Shown piece after piece: positions 15,926-23,986 of a stretch of DNA of 64,000 bases (position 1 is its first letter; the number at the start of each line of letters is the position of its first letter). Source of the stretch: Terriglobia bacterium (GTDB lineage Bacteria > Acidobacteriota > Terriglobia > UBA7540); the NCBI GenBank assembly GCA_035712365.1, contig DASTAW010000048.1, positions 1 to 64,000 of the forward strand. Reading direction: 5' to 3'. Position numbers and translations under genes: made by a program. A model generated the notes under the pieces. That model was not told where the DNA came from. It worked only from the letters and a program-made list of their open reading frames with translations, and searched no databases.

Positions 15926-17236
15926 TTGCACACAGTCATTTTGGGAGCGGGAATCAGCGGGCTGAGTGCCGCGTATGCCCTGCAGCAAATTGCTCCGCAC
16001 GGCTACGGGATCTACGAGCAGGCGCCTTCAGTGGGTGGTCTGTGCCGAACGCAGAGCGTTGACGGATATCGTTTCGATATCGTCTCGCACGTGCTGCACT
16101 TCCGTTCCGAAGAAACAAAGAACCTGGTACAGAACATCGTCGGTGAAGAGCTTGTCCGTCAAGAGCGCAGCGCCTGGATCTACTTTCAGCGAACGTACGT
16201 GCCTTATCCTTTCCAGACACACCTGAATGCGCTGCCGTCCGCAGCGAAGATAGATTGCCTGAGCGGGTATTTCAAAGCGTGGACGAAGCGCAAATTCACC
16301 GGCGCCCGTGAACCGGACAACTTTGACGAATGGGTGGAACAATACTTCGGCGACGGCATCGCGCGGCACTTCATGCGTCCTTATAACCGGAAACTATGGG
16401 GCGTCGAACCGCAAAGCATGGGCCTGGACTGGATCAGGCCTTTCGTACCCCAAACCCAATTGCGGCAAGTCATCAGCAATGTGCTTTCGCGTCGGAACCA
16501 TCACGAAGTCGGCTACAATCCGTGGTTCTTCTATCCGGCGCGCGGAGGAATCCAGACCATCTGCGAAGGTTTCCGTTCCAGGCTGACAGACTTGCACCTG
16601 AACCAGGAAGCGGTTGAGATTGACGTGGAGAATCGCAGGGTCCTGTTCCGAAGCGGAGAACGCGTGAGCTATGACCGGCTGATTTCGACCATTCCGCTGC
16701 CAGTTCTGGTCGAGCGGGCCAAAGCCGTCCCGGAAACCTTGAAGCAGGAGATTTCCGGGCTCCGGTGGACTTCGTTGCTCAACCTGACGTACTGCCTCAG
16801 ACGACCTCTTCCGAAGCCCTTCCATTGGGCTTACTTTCCAGAGGCTGAGTTCCCATTTTTTCGCCTGGTTTTCCCTTCCAACATCTCCGCCGAACTGGCG
16901 CCCAAAGACACGGGATTGATTGCGGCCGAGATTTCAAATCCTGAACCGGGCAAAAAAGAGGAAGAACTGGAGCAGCAGGTTCGGGCCTGCCTGTTAAAAC
17001 TGGGATGGATCGAGAAGCCAGAGGACGTGGTGCGCGTTGTTCGAAACTTTTTCCCTTATGCCTATCCGGTACACGATCTGGAGCGGGGCGGGCGCGTCCG
17101 GCGCCTCCTGCACTTTCTCCAAACGAGGGGCATCTGGTCGATTGGCCGCTTCGGGGCCTGGCACTACTCCAGCATGGACGACGCCATCACAGAAGCGCTC
17201 CACATAGCACCAGCAATCCTTGCTTCTGGTTCATAA
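15926..17236 (+). CDS. FAD-dependent oxidoreductase, UDP-galactopyranose mutase/amine-oxidase-like
   Basis: 436 residues. The TTG at 15926 is chosen: GGAGGAGC lies seven bases before it and the product then opens with the FAD dinucleotide motif 'VILGAGISGLSAAYAL'. Other features are 'VGGLCRTQSVDGYRFD', a substrate-domain stretch 'ARHFMRPYNRKLWGVEP' like that in UGM-type and protoporphyrinogen-oxidase-type enzymes, and a C-terminal FAD-contact region 'GIWSIGRFGAWHYSSMDDAI'. Such proteins in polysaccharide clusters rearrange or oxidise nucleotide sugars. It is followed 21 bases later by a sugar aminotransferase gene, supporting that setting. The precise reaction is unknown. Confidence 0.8.
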   Translation: MHTVILGAGISGLSAAYALQQIAPHGYGIYEQAPSVGGLCRTQSVDGYRFDIVSHVLHFRSEETKNLVQNIVGEELVRQERSAWIYFQRTYVPYPFQTHLNALPSAAKIDCLSGYFKAWTKRKFTGAREPDNFDEWVEQYFGDGIARHFMRPYNRKLWGVEPQSMGLDWIRPFVPQTQLRQVISNVLSRRNHHEVGYNPWFFYPARGGIQTICEGFRSRLTDLHLNQEAVEIDVENRRVLFRSGERVSYDRLISTIPLPVLVERAKAVPETLKQEISGLRWTSLLNLTYCLRRPLPKPFHWAYFPEAEFPFFRLVFPSNISAELAPKDTGLIAAEISNPEPGKKEEELEQQVRACLLKLGWIEKPEDVVRVVRNFFPYAYPVHDLERGGRVRRLLHFLQTRGIWSIGRFGAWHYSSMDDAITEALHIAPAILASGS

Positions 17237-17257
17237 TCGGGAAGAGGAGGAAACACC

Positions 17258-18361
17258 ATTCGCACCGTTTCAATCGCGCAAGTATCGCTTGACCAGCGTG
17301 AGATTCGGGCCGTCGAGCAGGTTCTGAAGAGTGGAAATCTCAGGGCGGGGAGGGTCACCGAAGAATTTGAAGCGGCTTTCGCGGCCAGCGTTGGGGCCCG
17401 CCACGCTATCACGGTCTCATCGGGGACCTCGGCGCTCTATCTCGCCTGCCACGCGCTGCTGCGCCCAGGGGATGAAGTCATTGTTCCAGATTTTACTTTT
17501 GTTGCGACGGCAGCCATGGTGGCGGCAGTGGGCGCCACGCCGGTGTTTGCCGACGTCAACCCAAAGACGTTTACGCTGGAGGCGGCGGAACTCGAGCGGC
17601 TTATTACTCCGAGAACGCGTGCGTTGATCCCGGTGCACCTCTACGGCCAGCCTGCTGACATCAGCGGCCTGGCACGCGTGGCCCGCCGCCATAAGCTGAA
17701 AATTATCTGGGATGCTGCGCAGGCGCACGGAGCACAATTCGGCGGGCAGGACGTCGGATCGTTTCCCGATGCGGTATGCTATTCGTTCTACCCAACAAAA
17801 AATATGACCACGGGCGAAGGCGGAATGATCACAACCTCCCATCGCTCCCTCGCTGCAGAATTGCGCCTGCTCCGTTCTCATGGAGAATCCGGCCGCTACC
17901 GGCATGTACGGCTCGGTTTCAATTTCCGCACTACCGACATCGCCTCCGCCATGGGCCTTCATCAACTGGCCAGGCTCCCGAAAGCGATTCGCGCGCGGCA
18001 GAGAAATGCCAGGACCCTTGCGAAGGGGCTCTCAGGAGTTCCAGGGCTGCAAACGCCGGAACTCATCCCTGGGACGAGTCATGCTTTCAGCTTATTTACG
18101 ATTTGCGTCGATGCCAGGCGGGCAGGAATGTCACGAGACGAGTTAGCAAAGGCGCTTAGTCTTCGAGGTATTCAGTCAGCCGTTCACTACCCGCTCCCCC
18201 TGCACCGCCAGCCGGTTTTTCGCGACTCTGGACGGGACTTGGATTTTCGCGTTTCTTCCAGCCTGGCGAAAACGGTCCTATCGCTTCCGGTGCATCCGGG
18301 GGTGACCGAGGCAGACCTTCGTTACATCGTTCGGTCAGTCCGTGAAATCCTGAAAGCTTGA
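17258..18361 (+). CDS. DegT/DnrJ/EryC1/StrS-family sugar aminotransferase with apparent ATT start
   Basis: 367 residues if translation begins at ATT 17258. The PLP-binding lysine is Lys181 in 'SFYPTKNMTTGEGG' and the pyridine-N Asp is in 'IIWDAAQAHG'; 'VSSGTSALYLACHALL' and 'DVIVPDFTF'-like N-terminal motifs are also present. The family transaminates keto-sugars on nucleotide carriers for surface glycans. Between the preceding gene's stop (17234-17236) and the ATG at 17516 there is no in-frame ATG, GTG or TTG. A GAAGAGGAGG site sits seven bases before ATT, and the N-terminus encoded from there aligns with the family. Starting at 17516 would remove about 86 conserved residues. It may be an ATT start or an ATG sequencing error. 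Confidence 0.82.
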   Translation: MRTVSIAQVSLDQREIRAVEQVLKSGNLRAGRVTEEFEAAFAASVGARHAITVSSGTSALYLACHALLRPGDEVIVPDFTFVATAAMVAAVGATPVFADVNPKTFTLEAAELERLITPRTRALIPVHLYGQPADISGLARVARRHKLKIIWDAAQAHGAQFGGQDVGSFPDAVCYSFYPTKNMTTGEGGMITTSHRSLAAELRLLRSHGESGRYRHVRLGFNFRTTDIASAMGLHQLARLPKAIRARQRNARTLAKGLSGVPGLQTPELIPGTSHAFSLFTICVDARRAGMSRDELAKALSLRGIQSAVHYPLPLHRQPVFRDSGRDLDFRVSSSLAKTVLSLPVHPGVTEADLRYIVRSVREILKA

Positions 18362-18389
18362 AGCAATTAGCGGCGGGGCTTCTTTTTTT
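18360..18389 (+). terminator. Possible intrinsic terminator between convergent genes
   Basis: GAAGC (18360-18364) can pair with GCTTC (18378-18382), followed by seven T residues. The stem is short with a 13-base loop, and the region overlaps both the aminotransferase stop and the end of the convergent dehydrogenase gene, so this is a weak call. Confidence 0.3.
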
Positions 18390-19209
18390 GAGCCACACGC
18401 TTCGCGGCGCTGTTCACTTCGTCCGCTCTTCGGCAAACCTCATCATTGAAACGGTCAACGGCCTCCAGAAGCGGCGCACCGCCGGCCTGCCGGGAAAAAT
18501 GGATGATGGAGGCCATGTCTTTGGGAAGGCAGCGTCCGCGGTAGCCACGCTCGGCAGTAACAATGGTGTGGGACCTTCCAATACGATCATCCGCAAGCCA
18601 GAGCTCACGCAGTTCGTTAAAATTCACCCCCAGCCCCTGCGCGATGTCGTAGAACTGGTTGACGAAGGCAACCTTGGTGGCGAGAAATGCGTTTTCCATA
18701 TACTTGCAGAGCTCGGCGCTCTTCGCATCGGTAATGTAATAGTGCGGCAGCGGGCCCAGAAACTGCTGGTACGCCTGGATCACCATATTACAGGCGGAGC
18801 GTTCTCCTCCAACCATAATGAATCCGTGGCTCTCGATCCCTTTCAAAGTGTGCCATGTGGTTTCACCAACGTATTCAGGGCTGAAGCAGATCGTCTTGCC
18901 GTGCTGCGCCGCAAGCCGGTCAACCGTTCCAGGCGGAACAGTGGACTTGATGCACATGACCGGCCCCACCCAGGAAACCACTTCGTCGATCGCCGTTAGA
19001 TCACATTTCCCATCCGGGCCCTCCGGAGTGGGAACGGCAATGAAAACGAGGTCACACTGCTGCAATGCAGCCCTCCGCCTGAGGTTGTTCATGCCTCTGA
19101 CAAACTTGTCATAAATCACCAGGTCCGAATTCCCACTCTCATAGCGGAAAACTTTCGCCAAAGCTCTTCCTACCACTCCGTAACCAACAATTCCCAACTT
19201 CATCGCCAT
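18367..19209 (-). CDS. Short nucleotide-sugar dehydrogenase (UDP-glucose 6-dehydrogenase family, truncated form)
   Basis: 280 residues. Rossmann motif 'LGIVGYGVVGRALA', 'FIAVPTPEG', 'IKSTVPPGT', 'FSPEYVGE', the central helix region 'AELCKYMENAFLATKVAFVNQF', and catalytic Cys227 in 'YRGRCLPKD'. Ordinary enzymes of this family run 390-450 residues and end with a second nucleotide-binding domain; that domain is absent here and the protein stops in a Lys/Arg-rich tail. Short forms of this type are known in some viruses and bacteria. It may still bind and oxidise a nucleotide sugar, or may be a reduced paralogue of the longer enzyme 2.6 kb away. GGAGA precedes the ATG at 19209. Confidence 0.8.
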   Translation of the reverse strand: MAMKLGIVGYGVVGRALAKVFRYESGNSDLVIYDKFVRGMNNLRRRAALQQCDLVFIAVPTPEGPDGKCDLTAIDEVVSWVGPVMCIKSTVPPGTVDRLAAQHGKTICFSPEYVGETTWHTLKGIESHGFIMVGGERSACNMVIQAYQQFLGPLPHYYITDAKSAELCKYMENAFLATKVAFVNQFYDIAQGLGVNFNELRELWLADDRIGRSHTIVTAERGYRGRCLPKDMASIIHFSRQAGGAPLLEAVDRFNDEVCRRADEVNSAAKRVAQKKKPRR

Positions 19210-19610
19210 CTTTTCTCCGGGCTACTCTTCGTGTGGACGCGGACTCTCCGGGTCAATCGCGCATGCCATCGGCTTAGGGAGGCCAGAAGCACTTCCCGCA
19301 TTTTGGTAAAAAGAAATATTGTGCTCCGGATACCGCTCACGACGCAACTGCATGATTGGCCAGGCCTCAGGCTTGTTGTTGATTGCGGTATAGCGGACAA
19401 GATCTGCTTCCGCCGATTGAACGACGGATGTACCGGCGAACGAGATGGGGACCTTCGAACCGGAGGGCAGGTTGCCACGACCTCTTGATCTTTGGACAAA
19501 CCCCAGGTTGCGGCCCCGCGTGGAGAGCCTCTAAACACGAAGTGGGCGGCAGCCCGTCCCGGCCGCCGCCCACTTTCTCATCCTTTTTCTGCTCTCTGAT
19601 CGACTCTCGC
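19210..19610. other. Intergenic region without a convincing gene
   Basis: This 401-base spacer lies upstream of the short dehydrogenase gene and downstream of the FecR-like gene. Apart from the strong hairpin at 19540-19575 I see nothing conserved. An open frame at 19200-19538 on the minus strand looks like a random Arg/Ser-rich frame. Confidence 0.5.
19540..19575 (-). terminator. Strong hairpin downstream of the FecR-like gene
   Basis: AAGTGGGCGGC (19540-19550) pairs perfectly with GCCGCCCACTT (19565-19575) across a 14-base GC-rich loop. It lies 36 bases after the stop of the minus-strand FecR-like gene. On that strand no long T-run follows, so it may work as a processing or REP-like structure instead. 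Confidence 0.5.
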
Positions 19611-20459
19611 CTACGGGCAGCTAAATCCTGCCGGTGGTGTGTACGGACTCGGCGTCCCAGGATTCTCCGCGGCCTCCTCGTTGTTCTCCGCGCAGCCCGC
19701 CGCATTCGTCGCCGCCGCTGCCGCATTCGCCGCGTCCGCCGCAGCATTCGCCGCTGCCGTCGCGTTGTTCGCCGCCGTCGTCGCGTCCGTCGCACCATTC
19801 GAGCGCGTTGTTAATCCCCACCCTGCCAGCGCCGCCGCCGCCGCCCCACCTGCCACGGCCACCACTCCCAGCGTGGTCGCCGTCGTGATGTGCGGGTTCC
19901 CGTTCGGAGGCGCCGCAGGACTCGGCGCCGGCGCCGCCGCCGTCATTGGCAGGGTCACCGTCTTCCCTTGCATGACCTGCTTCGTACGCCCCTGTCTCTC
20001 CACCTGCAATGTCCCTTCCTTTGCCGTGACCACCAGTGAGCCGTCCAGCATAGCCACTTCACCCCGCGCAGCGTATCCCGCCGCCGGCCTCACCGTCACG
20101 CCCCCGGCTTTCACCTCAACCCCCACGCTCGATCCCGGGTGGTACATCGACACATTCCCCCGGTTCAACAACACCGTCACATCCTTTGCTTCCCGCATAA
20201 ATGAGGCTTCCGTCTCTCGACCGAACACCATGCTGTTCCCCTCGTCGAGCGCCACCACAGCGACACCGTCTCTCACCTGCAACTTGTCTCCACTGAACAC
20301 CGTCGTGTTCGGCACCAGCGCCTCTCCGCTAAGCGTCGCGTTTCGGCTCCCGGCTATCGATCCTACCGCGGCCGATCCCGCCAGCGCCGGCATCACTCCC
20401 ATCCCGATCACCGTCATTACGGCTAGCACAAGTTGCACTAACTTCTGTCGATTCAGCAT
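19611..20459 (-). CDS. Exported FecR-like domain protein with Ala-rich C-terminus
   Basis: 282 residues. A signal peptide ('MLNRQKLVQLVLAVMTVIG', cleavage near 'PALAG') is followed by a FecR-type beta domain (about residues 40-170: 'VFSGDKLQVRDGVAVVAL', 'VTVLLNRGNVSMYHPGS', 'GTLQVERQGRTKQVMQGK'). After a proline-rich linker comes a hydrophobic Gly/Ala stretch that could insert in a membrane, then a low-complexity Ala/Asn/Thr region (about residues 220-260). No FecA-type receptor or ECF sigma gene is nearby, so the iron-signalling label should not be carried over. It is probably an envelope surface or scaffolding protein. Confidence 0.7.
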   Translation of the reverse strand: MLNRQKLVQLVLAVMTVIGMGVMPALAGSAAVGSIAGSRNATLSGEALVPNTTVFSGDKLQVRDGVAVVALDEGNSMVFGRETEASFMREAKDVTVLLNRGNVSMYHPGSSVGVEVKAGGVTVRPAAGYAARGEVAMLDGSLVVTAKEGTLQVERQGRTKQVMQGKTVTLPMTAAAPAPSPAAPPNGNPHITTATTLGVVAVAGGAAAAALAGWGLTTRSNGATDATTAANNATAAANAAADAANAAAAATNAAGCAENNEEAAENPGTPSPYTPPAGFSCP

Positions 20460-20673
20460 CCTGCCCCCTCTCGACGTACTTATCCAACTGTGAACGTCTG
20501 GGCTTCTGTACCTCTAAGCCCCACGAAACATTAAGAATTTATAATCCTTCTCGTTTGCTGTCAAGCTTTAAGTGGTGGAGTTAACAGAGCTTCTTGAGCA
20601 ACACGGCATCGTAGAGAAATGGAGTAACCGTCCGAAGGGAGTCTTTGCTGAGGACTGGCCTCGATAGTTCATT

Positions 20674-21615
20674 TCAATGACCGAGGAATGCCAAACCAAT
20701 CCAACCAAGGATGGTCCTCCACCGTCCCGCACGGTATGAGGGATTTGACGCAGGGCGATTTGCAAGAACCGCTTTTATCTGGAACGTAACAAATTCTGAT
20801 TGGAGGTGGTTAAGGACTTCCAGTGCCGAATAATAGCGGTCATCCTTATCTCGCACCAAGCACCTTTGAACAATGGCCCTCAAACCTGCAGGGATTTCCA
20901 TGGGCAACTGCTTGACCGACCCTGTCATAATGTCCATACCCAGCTCGAACGGTGATCGCCCGGAGAACGGTAAGCGGCCGGTCAGCATCTCGAACAAGAT
21001 CGCCCCTAGGGACCAGACACCAGACTGCGTGGTAGCTGGCTCCCCATGCAGAAGCTCGGGAGCCATATAGGGAAGCGTTCCGACAAGCCAGCCTATCTCT
21101 TGGGCGGAGGAATCAGAACGCTCGTCCGGTTTTGTCCTCTCCTCTTCAATCAACCTAGCGAGACCGAAGTCGACGACCTTGACCCGGCCTGTGGGAGTCA
21201 CCACAATATTCGAGCTGCTGAAGTCTCGGTGCAGGATTCCGGCACCGTGTGTATAGGTCATTGCCTCGGCAATCTGCATGCCAAAATTAAAGGCGTGTTG
21301 GATCGGAAGAGGGCCGAAGTCAAGGATTGCCCGCAGCGTCTTGCCTTCAACGAACTCCAAGACGATGTAGTTGGTGCCTTGCTCTTCCCCGATATCATAA
21401 AGAGTGCAGACATTAGGGTGGTTCAAGGCTGAAGCGATCTGGGCCTCCCGCAGCAGCCGAGGCCAAGCCGTGTCTGCCTGAAGACAGTCTTCTCTGAGGA
21501 CCTTCACCGCAACGGTTCGATTTAGGCGAATATCGCGGCCTTTATACACGACCGCGAACTTCCCCTCAGCGACCTTTGCGATGATATGGTAATGACCCAA
21601 AACCTCGCCAACCAT
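20674..21615 (-). CDS. Protein kinase-like protein (Hanks type) with atypical catalytic loop
   Basis: 313 residues from the ATG at 21615, preceded by GGAGG. Kinase landmarks: glycine loop 'VAEGKFAVVYKG' (two of three glycines replaced by Ala), ATP-anchoring Lys38 in 'VAVKVL', alpha-C Glu57, 'HRD' 129-131, 'VDFG' 148-151 and 'MAPELL'. The residue two after HRD's Asp, normally Lys in Ser/Thr kinases, is Ser133 in 'HRDFSSSN'. Asp131, Asn136 and Asp149 are kept, so activity is possible but may be weak. The C-terminus begins a hydrophobic stretch ('TILGWIGLAFLGH') and then stops, as if a membrane anchor were cut short. Confidence 0.85.
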   Translation of the reverse strand: MVGEVLGHYHIIAKVAEGKFAVVYKGRDIRLNRTVAVKVLREDCLQADTAWPRLLREAQIASALNHPNVCTLYDIGEEQGTNYIVLEFVEGKTLRAILDFGPLPIQHAFNFGMQIAEAMTYTHGAGILHRDFSSSNIVVTPTGRVKVVDFGLARLIEEERTKPDERSDSSAQEIGWLVGTLPYMAPELLHGEPATTQSGVWSLGAILFEMLTGRLPFSGRSPFELGMDIMTGSVKQLPMEIPAGLRAIVQRCLVRDKDDRYYSALEVLNHLQSEFVTFQIKAVLANRPASNPSYRAGRWRTILGWIGLAFLGH

Positions 21616-21818
21616 ATCCTCCCCCTCCTGAAGGTTGGTTACGAGAGCAAGACCGGGGTTAAGAACATATAATATCCATGACAGGGTTGTCAACGAAGTT
21701 AAGTTGATTAAATGATCTTTTCAAGGAGACCTTGGTTGGGCAAGCGCGGCAGAAGCAGCCTGCTCCCCATCAGCCTTGAACCACAGGCCAGCGGGCTTTC
21801 TTTGTTGAACGTGAACGT

Positions 21819-23132
21819 CTATGTCAACCTCCGGCTGAGTTTGCCGGAATGGCGCTGGTCATGCGTCAGCCCCACCAGGTCAACGACGACTTTACCTTTC
21901 TTGAGCCCCTTGATGCCGGCTTGGAATTCAGGATGGCTCCCCGCCAGGACGATGAGGTCACTGGACTCGATAAGTTCTGAGCAGGATGCCGTCATCAACC
22001 GCGGAAGCGAAGGAAGTTCCTTGCGGATAAAAGTCTGGTTAGCACCCAGCAGTCGGTCAAGCCTGACCCGGGGATCATAAACCCTCACCGTCTTCCTCGC
22101 GGCGATCAACCTTTTCACCAGTTCGCAGGCAGGGCTCTCACGGAGGTCATCCGTGTCCGATTTGAATACCAGACCAAGAACTCCAATCCTTTGCTTCTTT
22201 ACGGAAAGGACGAGGTCCACGGCCCTGTCCAGATGGCGCGCGTTGCTAGGCAGAATATTTTGAATCAGTGGAAGATCCAACCCGTTCTCGCGGGCGAGCC
22301 TTCCAAGCGACCTGACGTCTTTTGGCAGACAGGGACCGCCGAATGCAAAGCCGGGTTTCAGGTACAACGGCGAAATGTTGAGCTTGGTATCCTGTACGAA
22401 CATTCGCATAACTTCCTCGCTTGAGACGTCAAACCGGCGGCAGAGAGAACCCATCTCATTTGCAAAAGACACCTTGAGCGCGTGAAAACTGTTGTCGGCG
22501 TATTTCAAAATTTCAGCAGCTTTGAATGAGGTCACAAACACGGGCGCCTTGACTGGCCTCCACATCCGGCTTAATCGCCGGGCGGTCCTGGCGTCGCTCG
22601 TGCCGAGCACCGTTCTGGGCGGATTGAAAAAGTCGTGAATCGAGGAACCTTCACGAAGAAATTCGGGATGAAAGCAAACGCCGAAATCACGCCCCGCACG
22701 CCTGCTGCTTATCTGCTCAAGTGTGGGCATCACCAGACTTTCTGTGGTCCCGGGCGGCACCGTGCTCCGAATTGCGACCACATGAAATTTTTTCGCGGTC
22801 CGCAGGGAGTGTCCGATGCCTCCAAGCGCAGATGCAACATGGTCCAGGTCGGCGGAGCCATCCCGACGCGACGGCGTACCCACTGTCACCAGTGAAAGAT
22901 CAGCCCCGTCAAGCGCCTCTGCCGGATCGAGAGTGGCCCGAAGTCTGCCTTCCGCGACCATTTGCCGAACCAGGCTATCCAGTCCTTGCTCCAGCACGGG
23001 CGACTGGCCGAAATTCACCAAATGCACTTTTGTCGCAGAAACATCTACTCCCGTTACCGTGTGCCCCATCTGGGCCAGGCACGCACCGGTCACGCTGCCT
23101 ACGTATCCAAGTCCGAGTACCGCAATTTTCAT
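21819..23132 (-). CDS. GDP-mannose/UDP-glucose 6-dehydrogenase, AlgD-like
   Basis: 437 residues, full three-domain nucleotide-sugar dehydrogenase. N-terminal NAD motif 'IAVLGLGYVGSVTGACLA', 'GVDVSATKVHLVNFGQSP', 'RSTVPPGT', 'HPEFLREGSSIHDF', then 'TKLNISPLYLKPGFAFGGPC', where the catalytic Cys falls at residue 268, the same number as in Pseudomonas AlgD. The C-terminal domain carries 'DTDDLRESPACELV'. These stretches resemble GDP-mannose dehydrogenase more than UDP-glucose dehydrogenase, so GDP-mannuronate is the likelier product (inference). It provides a uronic-acid precursor for surface polysaccharide. It has a 194-base gap to the downstream rpe gene. Confidence 0.85.
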   Translation of the reverse strand: MKIAVLGLGYVGSVTGACLAQMGHTVTGVDVSATKVHLVNFGQSPVLEQGLDSLVRQMVAEGRLRATLDPAEALDGADLSLVTVGTPSRRDGSADLDHVASALGGIGHSLRTAKKFHVVAIRSTVPPGTTESLVMPTLEQISSRRAGRDFGVCFHPEFLREGSSIHDFFNPPRTVLGTSDARTARRLSRMWRPVKAPVFVTSFKAAEILKYADNSFHALKVSFANEMGSLCRRFDVSSEEVMRMFVQDTKLNISPLYLKPGFAFGGPCLPKDVRSLGRLARENGLDLPLIQNILPSNARHLDRAVDLVLSVKKQRIGVLGLVFKSDTDDLRESPACELVKRLIAARKTVRVYDPRVRLDRLLGANQTFIRKELPSLPRLMTASCSELIESSDLIVLAGSHPEFQAGIKGLKKGKVVVDLVGLTHDQRHSGKLSRRLT

Positions 23133-23326
23133 AATGAGGTCTTAGTTCTCCGGGAAGGCCGCCGGGAAATCAGCGCTTACAGGGAGCGCGAAACGAATGA
23201 GTGAATATAATTGAGGCTGCCAATCAAAGTCAAAATTCCCTGCCCAGGGCCGACACTCCAGGGGCCGTTCCGCCACCCGCAGAGAGGGACTGAATCAGGC
23301 AAAGCAAATTGATGATGTTTCGGATG

Positions 23327-23986
23327 TCACCGAGGAACGCTCGACAACAAGGATTGTATTGCCGCTGCCACGCCCTCATTGCTCCCAAATACAGACGATC
23401 CGGCAACGAGAACATCAGCCCCGGCTTCAACCACCAGCGGCGCGGTATCGAGGTTAATCCCACCGTCCACTTCAACCTCACACGCAAGTTCCATTTGCTG
23501 GATCTGACGACGGACTTCCCGGATCTTCGGCAGCGTCTCCATTATGAATTCCTGCCCGCCAAAGCCCGGATTGACCGTCATCACGAGAACGAGGTCAAGG
23601 CTTCCGATGACCTCTGAAAGAAGAATGGCCGGCGTGGAAGGGTTGATGGCCACGCCAGCTTTCTTGCCAAGGGCATGAATGTGCTGTATCGCGCGGTGCA
23701 GGTGCGGTGTGGCTTCCTGATGGACGATGATGGTGTCCGCGCCCGCCTCCGCAAACGGCTCGATAAAGTCTTCCGGCGGCTGAACCATCAGGTGGACTTC
23801 CAAGGTCAGATGGGTAATCGGCCGAAGTGAAGCGACAGCCTCCGTTCCAAAGGTAATATTCGGAACAAACCGTCCGTCCATCACATCGATCTGAATGCGA
23901 TCCACTCCAGCCGCCTGTGCTTCCAGAACCTGTTCTCCAAGGCGTGTAAAGTCCGCGGACAGAATCGAAGGCGCAATCTTGATCAA
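23327..23986 (-). CDS. rpe: Ribulose-phosphate 3-epimerase
   Basis: 219 residues, TIM-barrel enzyme interconverting ribulose 5-phosphate and xylulose 5-phosphate. Signatures: 'IAPSILSADFTRLGEQV', 'IDVMDGRFVPNITFG', 'EVHLMVQPP', 'HQEATPHLHR', 'VMTVNPGFGGQEFI', 'EVDGGINLDTAPLV', 'VAGSSVFG'. The metal-binding His and both active-site Asp residues are in these motifs. Its ATG overlaps the stop of the upstream 6-phosphogluconolactonase gene by four bases, indicating translational coupling. It is the last gene of the minus-strand pentose-phosphate series. Confidence 0.96.
   Translation of the reverse strand: MIKIAPSILSADFTRLGEQVLEAQAAGVDRIQIDVMDGRFVPNITFGTEAVASLRPITHLTLEVHLMVQPPEDFIEPFAEAGADTIIVHQEATPHLHRAIQHIHALGKKAGVAINPSTPAILLSEVIGSLDLVLVMTVNPGFGGQEFIMETLPKIREVRRQIQQMELACEVEVDGGINLDTAPLVVEAGADVLVAGSSVFGSNEGVAAAIQSLLSSVPR

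Noticed and set aside
19200-19538. Minus-strand frame of 112 codons in the spacer after the short dehydrogenase gene
   Set aside because: Arg/Ser-rich random composition, no ribosome-binding site and overlap with the leader of the dehydrogenase gene.
19639-20493. 284-codon plus-strand frame rich in Ala, Ser and Thr
   Set aside because: It is the complement of the FecR-like gene, which has a signal peptide and coherent beta domain. The low-complexity Ala tail makes the opposite strand open by chance.
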